From Candidatus Woesearchaeota archaeon (GTDB lineage: Archaea > Nanobdellota > Nanobdellia > Woesearchaeales > UBA11576), in contig JABGYH010000007.1 of NCBI GenBank assembly GCA_018675335.1, forward strand, positions 237,902 through 301,901: a DNA stretch of 64,000 bases. Direction: 5' to 3'. A model generated the notes under the pieces. It worked only from the letters and a program-made list of their open reading frames with translations, searched no databases and was not told where the DNA came from. Made by a program: the position numbers and the translations under genes. Shown here piece by piece: positions 37,235-46,971 of this stretch. Each line of letters begins with the position of its first letter. Position 1 is the first letter of the stretch.

Positions 37235-37443
37235 TTTTTTAATCTAAAATATACTAATTCTCCAATAAATTGAACATAAATACTCAAATAATAGCTACCG
37301 ACCTAAATGTTCTTTCAAAAATAAAAATTTATAAAAAAATACTGTTTTTTAAAATAATGTAAAAAACATATAAAATATATAAATTATAAATAAAATTGCC
37401 AAAAATGAAAACATTTAAATATTATTACTGCATAGGTATTATT

Positions 37444-37700
37444 GATGGCAACTAGTGATATTGACCAAGGGCTGTGTTTAATGCACAGAAGTGATTACAT
37501 CCCACTAGTTTTAGCTTCACAAATTATTAAGGTTTTTGTGCGCTGAAACAAGATCTACAGCCTTTTGGGCACGGATTTTGTTGCAAGCGTCACATAACCA
37601 TCAAACCTATTTCTTGTAACGAAATCCGTGCAGAGTTTTGTATATTTAGTAAACCATTTGTCGCCAGTCAGGCTTTAAGAAGGGGCCACAACACAAAATA
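37444..37700 (+). ncRNA. Candidate structured RNA or long structured leader, unknown class
   Basis: A TATA-like TTTAAATATT at about 37413-37422 predicts transcription from about 37444. The RNA would fold into several stems: AACTAGTG/CACTAGTT (37450-37457 with 37503-37510) enclosing CTGTG/CACAG (37472-37476 with 37484-37488); GCTG/CAGC (37542-37545 with 37558-37561); and a 19-bp stem 37569-37587 with 37613-37631 having only two G-U wobbles and a 25-nt loop. No stretch is open for coding. It does not match SRP, RNase P, tRNA or rRNA, all but the 16S/23S of which are found elsewhere in this window. It ends just before the RelA-like gene, so it may be its leader. Confidence 0.6.
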
Positions 37701-37713
37701 AGAGTTGAGATCA

Positions 37714-38649
37714 ATGAGAGGAACTACTAGAACTGCTGCAGTTACAAAACTGCCTAATCAAAGAAATCCTGAACTCGTAACAAATGTAAATCCATTACGA
37801 ACAGGCAAGCTCGTAGATAGATTAATCAGAGCAGATAAAGAACTAAGACAAGGATTTTTAGCTCAAAAAAGATTAATTATTGCTGAAAGAAATCCTGCAT
37901 TCCTAAACTTAGTTGTGCAAAAAGTATTAGCTGATTTGATGCCAGTTTATGAAGAACACACAACTCAAAACCAATATCCACACTACATCTTATTAGATGG
38001 AAAAGTTAATCACTATGTCAATTCCGACTTGCATGGAACAGTTACCGCAACAAATTTGCCAGGAATTATTGTTTCCAAAATTCAATCAAGAGTTAAACAT
38101 CCTTGCAGTTTTGCTGAAAAAACTGGAAGAAGAATAGGAGAGTATGGTCGCGCAGGTGAATTTTATGATCCCACACAATTAATGGTCCAGGATGGTTGCG
38201 GCCTTGAAATAGTTGTAGCAGATCCTTCCTCAGTTCAAGGAGTAGTTAATTGGGCAAAAAAATTAGACTGGGCAGAAATAACCGAATATGAAACCCACAG
38301 AAAATCTAATAGGTACTCTGCGGACCATTTACAAATATCCTATGTAGGGCCAGAACCTGAACTTCGTGGACTAACAATGGAATGGCAAATAACCGATGCA
38401 AAAAATCATTTGGATAATAAACTTAGTCCGGATAGAGCACATGGAACTGCCTATAAAAATCAAAAACTCAGTAAACCCCACACCCTTGGAGGAAGTCAAT
38501 TAGTCCTCGTAGGTAATTCAGTACAAATACCTTCCACAGTACGCACAAGAGAATGTGATGAAGGGTTAATTGCACAAGTAACCGGAGGAGTTGTTCCCTA
38601 CACATTATTTATCCCTCGAGAAAACATGCAAGTAGACCCACCAAACTAA
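37714..38649 (+). CDS. RelA/SpoT-like nucleotidyltransferase-fold protein, weak call
   Basis: A 311-aa protein without a family I recognise at sight. Residues 120-235 follow the order of the (p)ppGpp synthetase domain: SRVKHPCSFAEKTG (the RxKxxxS helix), QDGCGLEIVVADPSSV (usually DxxAxRxIV), HRKSNRYSADHLQISY (usually PKxNGYxSxH) and LTMEWQITD (usually EVQIRT), with the catalytic Asp and Glu positions filled. The HD hydrolase and regulatory domains are absent. It could be a small alarmone synthetase or an RNA-binding relative. ATG at 37714 is preferred to TTG at 37705. A structured RNA lies directly upstream. Confidence 0.55.
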   Translation: MRGTTRTAAVTKLPNQRNPELVTNVNPLRTGKLVDRLIRADKELRQGFLAQKRLIIAERNPAFLNLVVQKVLADLMPVYEEHTTQNQYPHYILLDGKVNHYVNSDLHGTVTATNLPGIIVSKIQSRVKHPCSFAEKTGRRIGEYGRAGEFYDPTQLMVQDGCGLEIVVADPSSVQGVVNWAKKLDWAEITEYETHRKSNRYSADHLQISYVGPEPELRGLTMEWQITDAKNHLDNKLSPDRAHGTAYKNQKLSKPHTLGGSQLVLVGNSVQIPSTVRTRECDEGLIAQVTGGVVPYTLFIPRENMQVDPPN

Positions 38650-38986
38650 TTTAGGAGATAGAAAGAAATAGTTTATGAAAATATTTTTTTATTATTTGGT
38701 TATTAATTATTATTTGGTCATTATTTATTTATTCTAATTATTCATCAGTTGTTTATTCTGAGGGTTTATAATTTTTGTATTCTGATGTTTTATAATTTGT
38801 TTATTACTAATAGTCATTCATCAATCATTCTGTTTGCACTTATTTTTTTATTATTTGTTTTTAGACATAAACTTGTAAACGCGTTTAAAATATCAATTTT
38901 TGAAATTGAACAGTTTTTAATTTAAAAATTAGAAAGATTTATTATAAACACTTTTTTCTTTTATCACATAAGTTTACTAGATAAAA
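38650..38986. other. T-rich intergenic region
   Basis: A 337-bp gap of very T-rich plus-strand sequence with an imperfect direct repeat around 38755-38815 (TTTATAATTT after TTCTGA, twice). A TATA-like TTTATTATAAAC at about 38937-38948 serves the HIT gene that follows. A 20-codon frame at 38675-38737 encodes only Phe/Tyr/Ile/Val-type residues and is not called. Confidence 0.5.
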
Positions 38987-39859
38987 ATGGAATTATCCCC
39001 CGAACAACAAGAAGCGCTTGAACAGCAAAAACAACAATGCATATTCTGCCAGATAGTTTCAGGAAAAATTCCAGGGAAAAAAATATATGAAAATGAACAC
39101 ATCTTAGCTTTCATGGATATAAGGCCCGCAACTAAAGGTCACGTCCTATTAATCCCAAAAGAACATTATTTCATAATGCCAGTAATACCCCCTGAAATTT
39201 TTAAACAATTAATGATTAAAGTTCGAGATATTTCTAAATCAATGAAAGATTCTATGCTTAGCGATTACACCACCGCATTCATTGCCAACGGAGGCGTTGC
39301 AGGACAACAAATACCTCACGTAGTAATTCATTTAATCCCTCGCGAAAAAGGAGATGGATTAAATAATTTCGAAATACCTGAAAAACCATCTTTAGAAGCA
39401 GACGTTTCAGAAGTCGTTCAAAAAGTTAAACCTATTTTAAATGCAATGCTTGATAAAAATCTAACTATGCTTGGCTATAAAGGTTCTGCAGGAGGAGAGA
39501 GTTTAGGAGGACAAAATAATACAACTGTTGCCCGCGGAGACGTTGGAGTTTCAAAAGAACTTGGAAAAGAACAAATTGTACAAATAATAAATCAAAACCC
39601 CCAATTAAAAGAAATCATACTCAAACAACCAGATCAATTCAAACAATTAGTACCCACACACCCACAATTAAAAGACCTATTCAAAAATGTCGATTTAGAC
39701 GAAATCATCGCACTTGTTAGCGGAAAACCATTTGAAAAAAAAGAAACTGAACCGAGTGAGCAATCCGAAGAAAAAGAAAATTTAGGATCCAGTGTCGAAA
39801 CTAAAACCGAAAAAAAAGATGACGCAAATCTTGATTTGGTTTCAAAACTATTTGGATAA
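38987..39859 (+). CDS. HIT-family protein with long carboxy-terminal extension, catalytic His replaced
   Basis: Residues 18-125 are a HIT domain: CIFCQIVSGKIPGKKIYENEHILAFMD at the start (two zinc-type Cys at 19 and 22) and the histidine-triad strand PHVVIHLIPR. His111 and His115 are present, but the middle, nucleophilic His is Val113. Nucleotide binding without hydrolysis is the simplest reading. After residue 160 comes an extension with a helical QIVQIINQNPQLKEII segment (STI1-like in look) and an acidic Lys/Glu tail. A second, more degenerate HIT gene follows 91 bases later. Confidence 0.85.
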   Translation: MELSPEQQEALEQQKQQCIFCQIVSGKIPGKKIYENEHILAFMDIRPATKGHVLLIPKEHYFIMPVIPPEIFKQLMIKVRDISKSMKDSMLSDYTTAFIANGGVAGQQIPHVVIHLIPREKGDGLNNFEIPEKPSLEADVSEVVQKVKPILNAMLDKNLTMLGYKGSAGGESLGGQNNTTVARGDVGVSKELGKEQIVQIINQNPQLKEIILKQPDQFKQLVPTHPQLKDLFKNVDLDEIIALVSGKPFEKKETEPSEQSEEKENLGSSVETKTEKKDDANLDLVSKLFG

Positions 39860-39950
39860 TACCCAAAAGAAAAAATAAGACGAAAAAACAAAAAAAATTA
39901 TCACCATAATAACGCATACATAAAACGAAATAATTAGTACAAACCATAAA

Positions 39951-40580
39951 ATGAGTTCAGATAAAATATTAGACGGAACTGAAATATTGTATGAAGATGA
40001 TGTAGTCTACGCAGTAATTCCTAAAACACCTGCAATAAAAGGACACATACAAGTAATCACAAAGAAAAAATACAAGTCATTTGAAAGTGTTCCAGATAAA
40101 GATGTTGAACATTTAATGTATACTGCAAGCTTTACTGCAACCGCATTATTTGAAAATTTACAGCCAGGAGGCACAAATATTATGCTAGATACCGGCAACA
40201 TGTTTAGTGAAGATGAAAATCACATAATTGTTAATGTAATTGCAAGAAATACTGAGGATGGACTAAATTTTTTATGGACTCCGCAACAAATCCCCGAAGG
40301 CGAAATTTCGCAAATTCAAGAAAAAATAAAAAACAAATGCGATATGATAGGGGTCAAAGTAAAAGAAAAAGAAGTTTTGGATTTAGACAAACAAAAACCA
40401 GAACAAATTGGCAAAATTAAACAAGACGGAGACTCCCCCGACTTAAAAAAAGATGAATCTGCGAATTCTAAACTTCACGAAGATAAATATAAAAAAGCGT
40501 ATGACAAGGGAACTCAAGAAAAACAATACGATGAAGATTGCGAAAGTTACCTCGTTAAACAATTAAGAAGAACGCCTTGA
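39951..40580 (+). CDS. Degenerate HIT-like protein
   Basis: The first 125 residues have the HIT fold pattern: ILYEDDVVYAVIPKTPAIKGHIQVITKKKYKSFESV and a late strand ENHIIVNVIAR that stands where HxHxHx should be. Only the first His (His91) remains; the catalytic one is Ile93 and the third is Asn95. The DGLNFLW after it parallels DGLNNFE in the preceding protein, so the two are paralogues. A charged, probably disordered tail of 80 residues follows. It may form a heterodimer with the upstream HIT protein; that is inference. Confidence 0.78.
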   Translation: MSSDKILDGTEILYEDDVVYAVIPKTPAIKGHIQVITKKKYKSFESVPDKDVEHLMYTASFTATALFENLQPGGTNIMLDTGNMFSEDENHIIVNVIARNTEDGLNFLWTPQQIPEGEISQIQEKIKNKCDMIGVKVKEKEVLDLDKQKPEQIGKIKQDGDSPDLKKDESANSKLHEDKYKKAYDKGTQEKQYDEDCESYLVKQLRRTP

Positions 40581-40586
40581 AACTGA

Positions 40587-40606
40587 GTAGCAACTCTAAT
40601 TGCTAC
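40587..40606. terminator. Hairpin between convergent genes
   Basis: GTAGCAA (40587-40593) and TTGCTAC (40600-40606) form a perfect 7-bp stem with a 6-base loop, placed between the convergent ends of the HIT-like and TrmB-type genes. No long T run follows, so the terminator role is inferred from position. Confidence 0.5.
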
Positions 40607-40640
40607 ATTCGAATTCTCAACTAATAATTATGCAATGATC

Positions 40641-41486
40641 CTATCTGCCAATTGCTTTCCAAAATAAATCAAATACAATTCTTTGAGTATCTGCTAAAGA
40701 CTTACTTTGAAACATAACACAAAATAAACCATGATCACGCGATATAAACACAACCGTATCACCATAAATTAAAGTTGTTGTTGGCAAGTTCATTTCTTTA
40801 GGAATTAATCTCGTTTCACGCAGATTATCTTGATCTGATTTTTGAAATGTAATTCCTTCTTTTGACATTTCAGTAATTATTTTTTCACAAATCTTTTTCT
40901 TAACTCTTTTTTTTGTAAACCCAGTAAATACTGATTCAAAAAGCTTGATCTGTTTATTTGAAGAACCATAAATAAGAAGCTCTGCTTGATTTTTTTCATT
41001 AGATTGTTTTAGAACATTTTCAAGAACTGATTTCAAACCAAGATCACCCTCATAAATTGAAATCTGAGGTTTTTGATAAGTAGACTGAAACATACTGTTA
41101 AGATCAGGAATAATTTTTGAAATGCGTTCTGTTCTTGTTGTTAAAATTGATAAGAGTTTTTCTGGTTGCTCTGCTTCAAAAAATTGCTTCCCTGATTTTA
41201 CAACTGAATTTACAAGCCCTTTTTCTTTTAATGAATTCAAAATTTCATAAGTATACGTCCTATAAGTTCCAGCACTTTGAGATAACTCAGTTACTAATGA
41301 AGATCCTTGTTTAATTAATGCCAGGTATACTTTTAATTCCTTATCTGTTAAACCAAATTCTTTAAGCGCAGACATTATCTCAGGATCGTTGCTAGCAGTA
41401 GAGGACTTGGTTGACGCCCCAGTTGATGCAACTGCATTAGTTGACGAATTAATACCCTTGCCAGTATTTGAATTATTAGCTACCAT
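40641..41486 (-). CDS. TrmB-family transcriptional regulator
   Basis: After a Ser/Thr/Asn-rich start of about 40 residues, the winged helix reads FGLTDKELKVYLALIKQGSSLVTELSQSAGTYRTYTYEILNSL (within residues 45-90), the typical TrmB opening. The following helix and a carboxy-terminal domain of 170 residues lack the full sugar-binding TrmB effector domain and resemble the shorter PLDc-like type. It should repress or activate nearby genes in response to an unknown ligand. A TATA box (TTTATAAG on the minus strand, about 41508-41516) predicts a short leader. Confidence 0.85.
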   Translation of the reverse strand: MVANNSNTGKGINSSTNAVASTGASTKSSTASNDPEIMSALKEFGLTDKELKVYLALIKQGSSLVTELSQSAGTYRTYTYEILNSLKEKGLVNSVVKSGKQFFEAEQPEKLLSILTTRTERISKIIPDLNSMFQSTYQKPQISIYEGDLGLKSVLENVLKQSNEKNQAELLIYGSSNKQIKLFESVFTGFTKKRVKKKICEKIITEMSKEGITFQKSDQDNLRETRLIPKEMNLPTTTLIYGDTVVFISRDHGLFCVMFQSKSLADTQRIVFDLFWKAIGR

Positions 41487-41735
41487 GAATTAAAGAAATA
41501 AGAGTTCACTTATAAATATTATGTTATTGTTGTCAACTAATTAACGACAGAATATAGTTTGTAAATGGACTAAAATGGCTCAAAACCACAAATTCGAATG
41601 ATAGAAACTAAATGAGAAAAAAATATGAAAAAATAAAATAGATAAAAAAATTAATTCAACTAATCAATCTAAAAAAAAACACATAAAAAAAAATTAAAAA
41701 TAATATGAAAATAACCTAAACTATTTGAAACTCAC

Positions 41736-44474
41736 TTATTCGATCAGTATAGCCAATTTCCCCGGACTAGCATTCTTAGCTTTAGGATGATTTGAATCTT
41801 CAGTTTTCACAATTTCAACAACAGTATTAAATTCAGACTCCAACATAGATTTACTAGATTTAATTGATTCTAATTCTTTATCTTGCCCAATAAGAACTAA
41901 CGGCACTTTAGATGTATCTTTAATCAACTTAGGAATCAACTTAGTAATATCTTGACCATATTTTTTTAACTCAGTTTGCATAAACAACTTAATTAACTCT
42001 CCAGGATTTCTAGTTGTCTTTATTGCTTCTTTAAATTGTGCCATAAACTCATATTTCCAAACAGGCGCCACAAACAAAGTCAATTTTTTTGGAGCATCAA
42101 TTTTTGCCAATTCAAGAACTGCACGAATATCTGCAATAACTGACTCAATTAAATCTTCTTGAGCCTCAGCTTCTGGATCTATTTTGGACTCATCAAAAAC
42201 AGGCCAAGGTGCAACTGCAATAAAATTGTCTTTTTTAGGAGAAGTATTTTTTCCAAGTAAATCCCAAATCTCTTCTGAAATGTGAGGCGTAAATGGTGCT
42301 AAAAGTAATGCTACTGATTCTAACGCTTCAACATATACACCCTCATTTACAACTTCTACCCCTGCGTCAGTTTTTGATGATTCTCTATATTTTGAAATTG
42401 AATTGACAAATTCCATTATTGCACCTAATGCTAACGAAAACTTAAACTCATTAATCAACTCAGTTACTTTTTGAATTGCCCTATGAGTCTTCGAAACCAT
42501 TTGCTTATCTGAAGATGATAACTCGCAATCATTAAATTCAGGAAGAGGATCAATTAGTCTCCACACACGATTAAGAAATTTAAAACTACCTGCAACACCA
42601 GTATCAGACCAATCTAACTCTTTTTCTGGAAGTGCCGCAAATAAAATAAAAAACCTGGCAGTATCAGAACCATATTTATCAATAATTTCACCAGGGTCCA
42701 CAACATTGCCAAGAGATTTACTCATCTTAGCACCATCTTTTAATACCATCCCCTGACAAAATAAACTCTTAAACGGCTCATCAATATTAGTCAAACCAAT
42801 ATCTTTGAAAAATTTAGTAAAAAACCTTGCATACAATAAATGAAGAATTGCATGTTCAATCCCCCCAATATATTGATCAACAGACATCCACTTATCAGCA
42901 ACATCTTTTTTGAATGGTGCACCCTCAAATTTATTAGAACAGTATCTGAAAAAATACCAACTAGAATCAATAAAAGTATCCATAGTATCAGTTTCACGTT
43001 TCGCAGGAATACCACAATTTGGACAAGTGCACTCATTAAATATTTTTGAAGTAGTTAATGGATTACATTTACCAGTAAACTCAACATCATCTGGAAGTTT
43101 TACTGGAAGCTGCTCTTCTGGAACTGGAACAACACCACAAGCATCACAATAAATAATCGGAATTGGAGTTCCCCAATAACGTTGTCTTGAAATTAACCAA
43201 TCACGCAATTTGTAATTAATTGTTCGTTTCCCCCACCCATTTTTTTCTAAATATTGAGAAATTTCTTCAATAGCATCAACATTATTAATTCCATTAAAAT
43301 CTCCACTATCAGTCATAACTCCTTCATCGACAAATGCCCTAGAAAGTTTTTTTGGATCAAATACATGACCATCTTTAGGATTAATAACTACTTTAATTGG
43401 AAGATCATATTTTTTTGCAAAATCATAATCTCTCTGATCGTGTGCGGGAACTGCCATTACTGCCCCAGTCCCATAATCATACAATGCATAATCTGCAATC
43501 CACAACGGAAACTTCTCGCCATTAACAGGATTTATCCCATACACGCCTAAGAACTCACCATTCTTTTCTTTTCCTTCCGCAGTACGTTCGATAACAGTTT
43601 TTTTCTTAACTTCACCAATAAATTTCTTTATTTCATTTTCTCTATCAGTTCCTTTAGCCCATTCAATAACCTTAGGATGTTCAACTGCTAATACCAAATA
43701 AGTTATCCCATAAATAGTATCAGGACGAGTAGTAAAAGTTTGGATAGTATCAATTTTTTTACCAGTGCAATCTACAACATCAAAATCTATCAACGTGCCT
43801 TTTGATTTTCCAATCCAATTACGCTGCATAGTTTTAACTTTTTCAGGCCAATTTTCTAACAAGTCCAAGTCTTTGAGTAACCGATCTGCATAATCAGTAA
43901 TTTTGAAAAACCACTGCTCCAAATTCTTTTCTTCAACAACAAATTTGCAACGCCAGCACTTACCATTTTCAACTTGTTCGTTCGCCAGAACTGTTGCACA
44001 ATCAGGACACCAATTAATAGGTGCAGCTTTTTTGTATGCCAAACCCTTTTTGAACAATTGTAAAAAAATCCACTGATTCCATTTGTAATAATCAGAATCA
44101 AAACTAGTTACAAACCTATCCCAGTCATAACTTAATCCCAGCATTTTTTGCTGCCCCATCATCATCTCACTAGTTTTCAAAGTCCACTGTCTTGGATGAG
44201 ACTTATTTTTTATTGCAGCATTTTCGGCAGGCAAACCAAAACTATCATACCCCATAGGATACAAAACTTTGAAACCATTCATACGTTTAAAACGTGCAAA
44301 GCAATCGCCGATTGCATAATTACGCACATGACCAATATGAAGTTTGCCAGAAGGATATGGATACATTTCTAAACAATAAAATTTAGGTTTATCAGACTCA
44401 TCAGATGCTTTAAACACCCCTGATTCATCCCAACGTTTCTGCCATTTATCTTGAATTTCATTAAAACTTACCAT
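41736..44474 (-). CDS. leuS: Leucyl-tRNA synthetase, bacterial type
   Basis: Charges tRNA-Leu. HIGH is exact at residues 46-49 within [19 protein letters not shown], and KMSKSLGN lies near residue 580. The zinc-like Cys clusters (CPDC...CWRC; CDAC...CPNC), the connective editing domain ([11 protein letters not shown], the bacterial form) and the 912-aa length are those of bacterial LeuRS. Archaeal enzymes are longer and place the editing domain differently. This points to gene transfer from bacteria or early replacement. A TATA box (ATATATAAATAAG on the minus strand, about 44496-44508) lies 25 bases upstream. Confidence 0.95.
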   Translation of the reverse strand: MVSFNEIQDKWQKRWDESGVFKASDESDKPKFYCLEMYPYPSGKLHIGHVRNYAIGDCFARFKRMNGFKVLYPMGYDSFGLPAENAAIKNKSHPRQWTLKTSEMMMGQQKMLGLSYDWDRFVTSFDSDYYKWNQWIFLQLFKKGLAYKKAAPINWCPDCATVLANEQVENGKCWRCKFVVEEKNLEQWFFKITDYADRLLKDLDLLENWPEKVKTMQRNWIGKSKGTLIDFDVVDCTGKKIDTIQTFTTRPDTIYGITYLVLAVEHPKVIEWAKGTDRENEIKKFIGEVKKKTVIERTAEGKEKNGEFLGVYGINPVNGEKFPLWIADYALYDYGTGAVMAVPAHDQRDYDFAKKYDLPIKVVINPKDGHVFDPKKLSRAFVDEGVMTDSGDFNGINNVDAIEEISQYLEKNGWGKRTINYKLRDWLISRQRYWGTPIPIIYCDACGVVPVPEEQLPVKLPDDVEFTGKCNPLTTSKIFNECTCPNCGIPAKRETDTMDTFIDSSWYFFRYCSNKFEGAPFKKDVADKWMSVDQYIGGIEHAILHLLYARFFTKFFKDIGLTNIDEPFKSLFCQGMVLKDGAKMSKSLGNVVDPGEIIDKYGSDTARFFILFAALPEKELDWSDTGVAGSFKFLNRVWRLIDPLPEFNDCELSSSDKQMVSKTHRAIQKVTELINEFKFSLALGAIMEFVNSISKYRESSKTDAGVEVVNEGVYVEALESVALLLAPFTPHISEEIWDLLGKNTSPKKDNFIAVAPWPVFDESKIDPEAEAQEDLIESVIADIRAVLELAKIDAPKKLTLFVAPVWKYEFMAQFKEAIKTTRNPGELIKLFMQTELKKYGQDITKLIPKLIKDTSKVPLVLIGQDKELESIKSSKSMLESEFNTVVEIVKTEDSNHPKAKNASPGKLAILIE

Positions 44475-44537
44475 CCAAATAGTTTAAAAAACCTTATTTA
44501 TATATTTTATGCAGGATATTTCGCAACAAATATTTTA

Positions 44538-44559
44538 GTTCAGTTCGAATTCAGTTCAG
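44538..44559. promoter_or_regulatory. TTCAGTTCGAATTCAGTTC element upstream of the leuS promoter
   Basis: This 22-bp element lies about 30 bases beyond the leuS TATA box and is nearly identical to a unit of the repeat array at 47123-47142 (T for A at two positions). Its place just upstream of a core promoter suits an activator site. Confidence 0.45.
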
Positions 44560-44735
44560 ATAATACCAACTTAAGCTCCCCTGAAAGCATAATTCAAATC
44601 GAACCAGGATCTAATTATGCTCAAATCGAGATTAATCGTTAAGTTGAATAAACAAATAATACCATTTTATTAGACATAAAAGATTATAAAAATTAGACTA
44701 ATGTTTTTTAAAATCTAAACACAAAAAAAGAATTC

Positions 44736-45722
44736 TTAAAAAGAGTTTTTAACACCTTTTGGAAATAAATTAAATTTGTGATGTTTTGATACCAACATAA
44801 ATTTTTGTGAACGAATAACATCCAAAAATAAACTTCTTAATTCTTTTAATAAATAATCCAAATCAGAACTTGATTTGACTACAACATACAATGAAATTCT
44901 CGGTTTAATTGCATCACTAATTGCATAAGTAATATTTTTATTTTGAACAATATACGAATAAAGCTTAGCCAATAAATCAGGATTTGGTTTTTTTAAATCA
45001 AGAATTACAGAGTACTCAGAATAACCCAAATTTTTCATAAAAAAGGTAGGAATATATTTTACAATCACCCCTGATTTTTCTAAATTTTTAATTCTATACC
45101 TCACAGAATCAGCAGATAACCCAACTTGTTTTGCAATTTCATACTGAGGAATTGTGCAATTTTTACAGAGAAGAGATAAAATATTTGCATCAATATTATC
45201 AAGAGTTACAGGCTTTAAAGTTCTTATAGGATCATCTTTTAATTTTAGATTTACAGGATCAAAAAAATCTTCAGGAAGAGGAGTTAATTTAAGAAAATCA
45301 AAAGTAATGATTACATCATAATTAACAATCTTATCACCAATTTTTGAACAAATTTCATACAACATCTTACCCAAATGAATTGAATCTTTTGCAGCAAGTT
45401 CTAAAATTAAATCCCACTCACCAGATAAAGAAGCAAACCAAGTTGTGAAAGGATAATCAGACAAATAATTAATGACTTCTTTTTCTTGATTCGGACTCGC
45501 ATTAAGTTTAATTAAAATGTCAAACGTGTTAAACCCAAATAAATAGGTGTTAATTGCAGGAGAAAAATTATCCATAAATTCATTCTTAATTAATCTATCA
45601 ACGCGATATTTTACAGAATTTTTACTAAGACCAACCAGCGATGCAATACTAGACAAGCTTTGACGGCTATTTTGGCATAAGCAATAAATTATTCTAAGAT
45701 CTTTTTTATCCAAATTCACCAT
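44736..45722 (-). CDS. Duplicated Lrp/AsnC-type transcriptional regulator
   Basis: Two Lrp units in one 328-aa chain. The first helix-turn-helix is LDKKDLRIIYCLCQNSRQSLSSIASLVGLSKNSVKYRVDRL (residues 4-45), the second DANILSLLCKNCTIPQYEIAKQVGLSADSVRYRIKNLEKSG (about 178-218). Each is followed by an alpha/beta RAM-like ligand domain. Fused double Lrp regulators occur in archaea, where they control amino-acid metabolism or act as chromatin-like proteins. It is divergent from a tiny membrane protein gene and sits next to leuS. Confidence 0.88.
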   Translation of the reverse strand: MVNLDKKDLRIIYCLCQNSRQSLSSIASLVGLSKNSVKYRVDRLIKNEFMDNFSPAINTYLFGFNTFDILIKLNASPNQEKEVINYLSDYPFTTWFASLSGEWDLILELAAKDSIHLGKMLYEICSKIGDKIVNYDVIITFDFLKLTPLPEDFFDPVNLKLKDDPIRTLKPVTLDNIDANILSLLCKNCTIPQYEIAKQVGLSADSVRYRIKNLEKSGVIVKYIPTFFMKNLGYSEYSVILDLKKPNPDLLAKLYSYIVQNKNITYAISDAIKPRISLYVVVKSSSDLDYLLKELRSLFLDVIRSQKFMLVSKHHKFNLFPKGVKNSF

Positions 45723-45859
45723 AAGTTGTTCAAAAGCTAGAATTTATTATAAATTTAACTGTTTTTCCCAAAAAATTATCACAAAGGTTTAACATAAAAG
45801 AAAAATATTGTTATCACTAATGCATACTAATTATTAGTTTGTGTTGAGAGGTAAACAAA

Positions 45860-46015
45860 ATGATTGATGTGTTAGAATCAATAAAACTTCAAGAAAAAAC
45901 TAAAACAAAAGAAGAAAAGGAAATAAATAATCAAAGCATAATCAAATGCATAATCTTAATTGCGATTTTAATTTTCTTAATACCACTCATGAAACTTGCA
46001 ACCAAATCAATATAA
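45860..46015 (+). CDS. Single-helix 51-aa membrane protein
   Basis: The frame begins MIDVLESIKLQEKTKTKEEKE, a charged amphipathic stretch, followed by one hydrophobic helix (IIKCIILIAILIFLIPLM) and a short basic end. The Shine-Dalgarno GAGAGGT nine bases ahead of the ATG and a TATA-like sequence near 45825 support expression. It lies between the double Lrp regulator and the coiled-coil protein gene. Function unknown. Confidence 0.6.
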   Translation: MIDVLESIKLQEKTKTKEEKEINNQSIIKCIILIAILIFLIPLMKLATKSI

Positions 46016-46059
46016 TCAATATGAGCCCAAAATAAGTTTAAAATAAATAGATATTCCAT

Positions 46060-46971
46060 TCAATTTTTATCAACAAGAATGACTCTGCCACCAACAGTCG
46101 CATTATCAATCTTTCCCGTAATCCTTAACTCTTTAAGATAACTAAAAAAAGATGTACGTCCACAAAGTTGTTTCTCACTCACTAAAACATCTTCAATTTC
46201 TCGCGTAGTATATTGCTGCTCACCAACCATTTTAAGAATTTGATCTAACACATACTGTTTACGATTAGGCCTAATTCTACGAATGAACTGTTTTTCAAAA
46301 CCTGAAAAATCAGATTGAACTGCTACTTGCGGTGGCGCAATCAATCCCCGACTCACTTGATTGACAATAGGTTCAGATGATTCAGTATCTGAAGAAGATT
46401 CTTCAAACGACCGTTGAAACGAAGAATGTGATTCTTGCAATTTAGACAATTGTGATTTGAGATCAACGTTTTCTTGCTTCAATGTAGAAATTTCCGATTT
46501 TGAAGCTTCAATTGTTTTAATAAATAAATCATTAAGATCAGATAATTGGTTAGAAACTACAAGTTCCTTTTGTTTTTGTTGATTAAATAACGTGTGAAAA
46601 TGATGTACCCAGCGCTTAAGATTATCCACTTCTTGTTTTGTTAAATTATGGGATTTAGATAAAGTACCATGTTTCAAATGTAATTCTTCCTTTGCGGACG
46701 AATGAGACTCATGTAAAGTTTTATGACTACATTCTAACTTAGACAACTTACCAGATAACTCCCTGTGTTGCTTTTTATTGTGTGCTGAGTGATTGTTAAG
46801 ATAACTTACCCAAGCATTCAACTTATCAACTTCTGATTGATTATCCACAATTTGAGAATTAACTTCGGAAATATCATCTTTGATTCTAGAAAATGCAGTT
46901 GCGAGTTGTGACCTGATTATTTCCAATCTTGGCTGCTCAGATATTTGCTTACGTTTAAAGAAATTAAACAC
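46060..46971 (-). CDS. Coiled-coil protein with carboxy-terminal winged-helix-like domain
   Basis: Basic start FNFFKRKQ, then a long coiled coil (about residues 25-195, rich in Glu, Lys, Ser and His), a Ser/Glu linker, and a carboxy-terminal domain of 80 residues reading RPNRKQYVLDQILKMVGEQQYTTREIEDVLVSEKQLCGRTSFFSYLKEL that looks like a winged helix. GTG at 46971 with GGGGGT ten bases upstream is the favoured start; a longer frame begins at 47034, but the TATA-like TTTATAAAT at 46987-46995 lies inside that extension. It borders the repeat array at 47113-47660, which it may bind. I do not recognise the family. Confidence 0.75.
   Translation of the reverse strand: MFNFFKRKQISEQPRLEIIRSQLATAFSRIKDDISEVNSQIVDNQSEVDKLNAWVSYLNNHSAHNKKQHRELSGKLSKLECSHKTLHESHSSAKEELHLKHGTLSKSHNLTKQEVDNLKRWVHHFHTLFNQQKQKELVVSNQLSDLNDLFIKTIEASKSEISTLKQENVDLKSQLSKLQESHSSFQRSFEESSSDTESSEPIVNQVSRGLIAPPQVAVQSDFSGFEKQFIRRIRPNRKQYVLDQILKMVGEQQYTTREIEDVLVSEKQLCGRTSFFSYLKELRITGKIDNATVGGRVILVDKN

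Noticed and set aside
37444-37700. RNase P RNA or tmRNA
   Set aside because: No CR-I or CR-V motifs are present and true rnpB is at 56483-56806; tmRNA is not expected in archaea and no tRNA-like ends are seen.
38675-38737. 20-codon ORF after the RelA-like gene
   Set aside because: It is very T-rich with only hydrophobic and aromatic residues, and the Shine-Dalgarno-like AGGAG is too far away.
44451-44642. Plus-strand ORF across the leuS start and promoter
   Set aside because: It overlaps the leuS start and its TATA box and has no start signals of its own.
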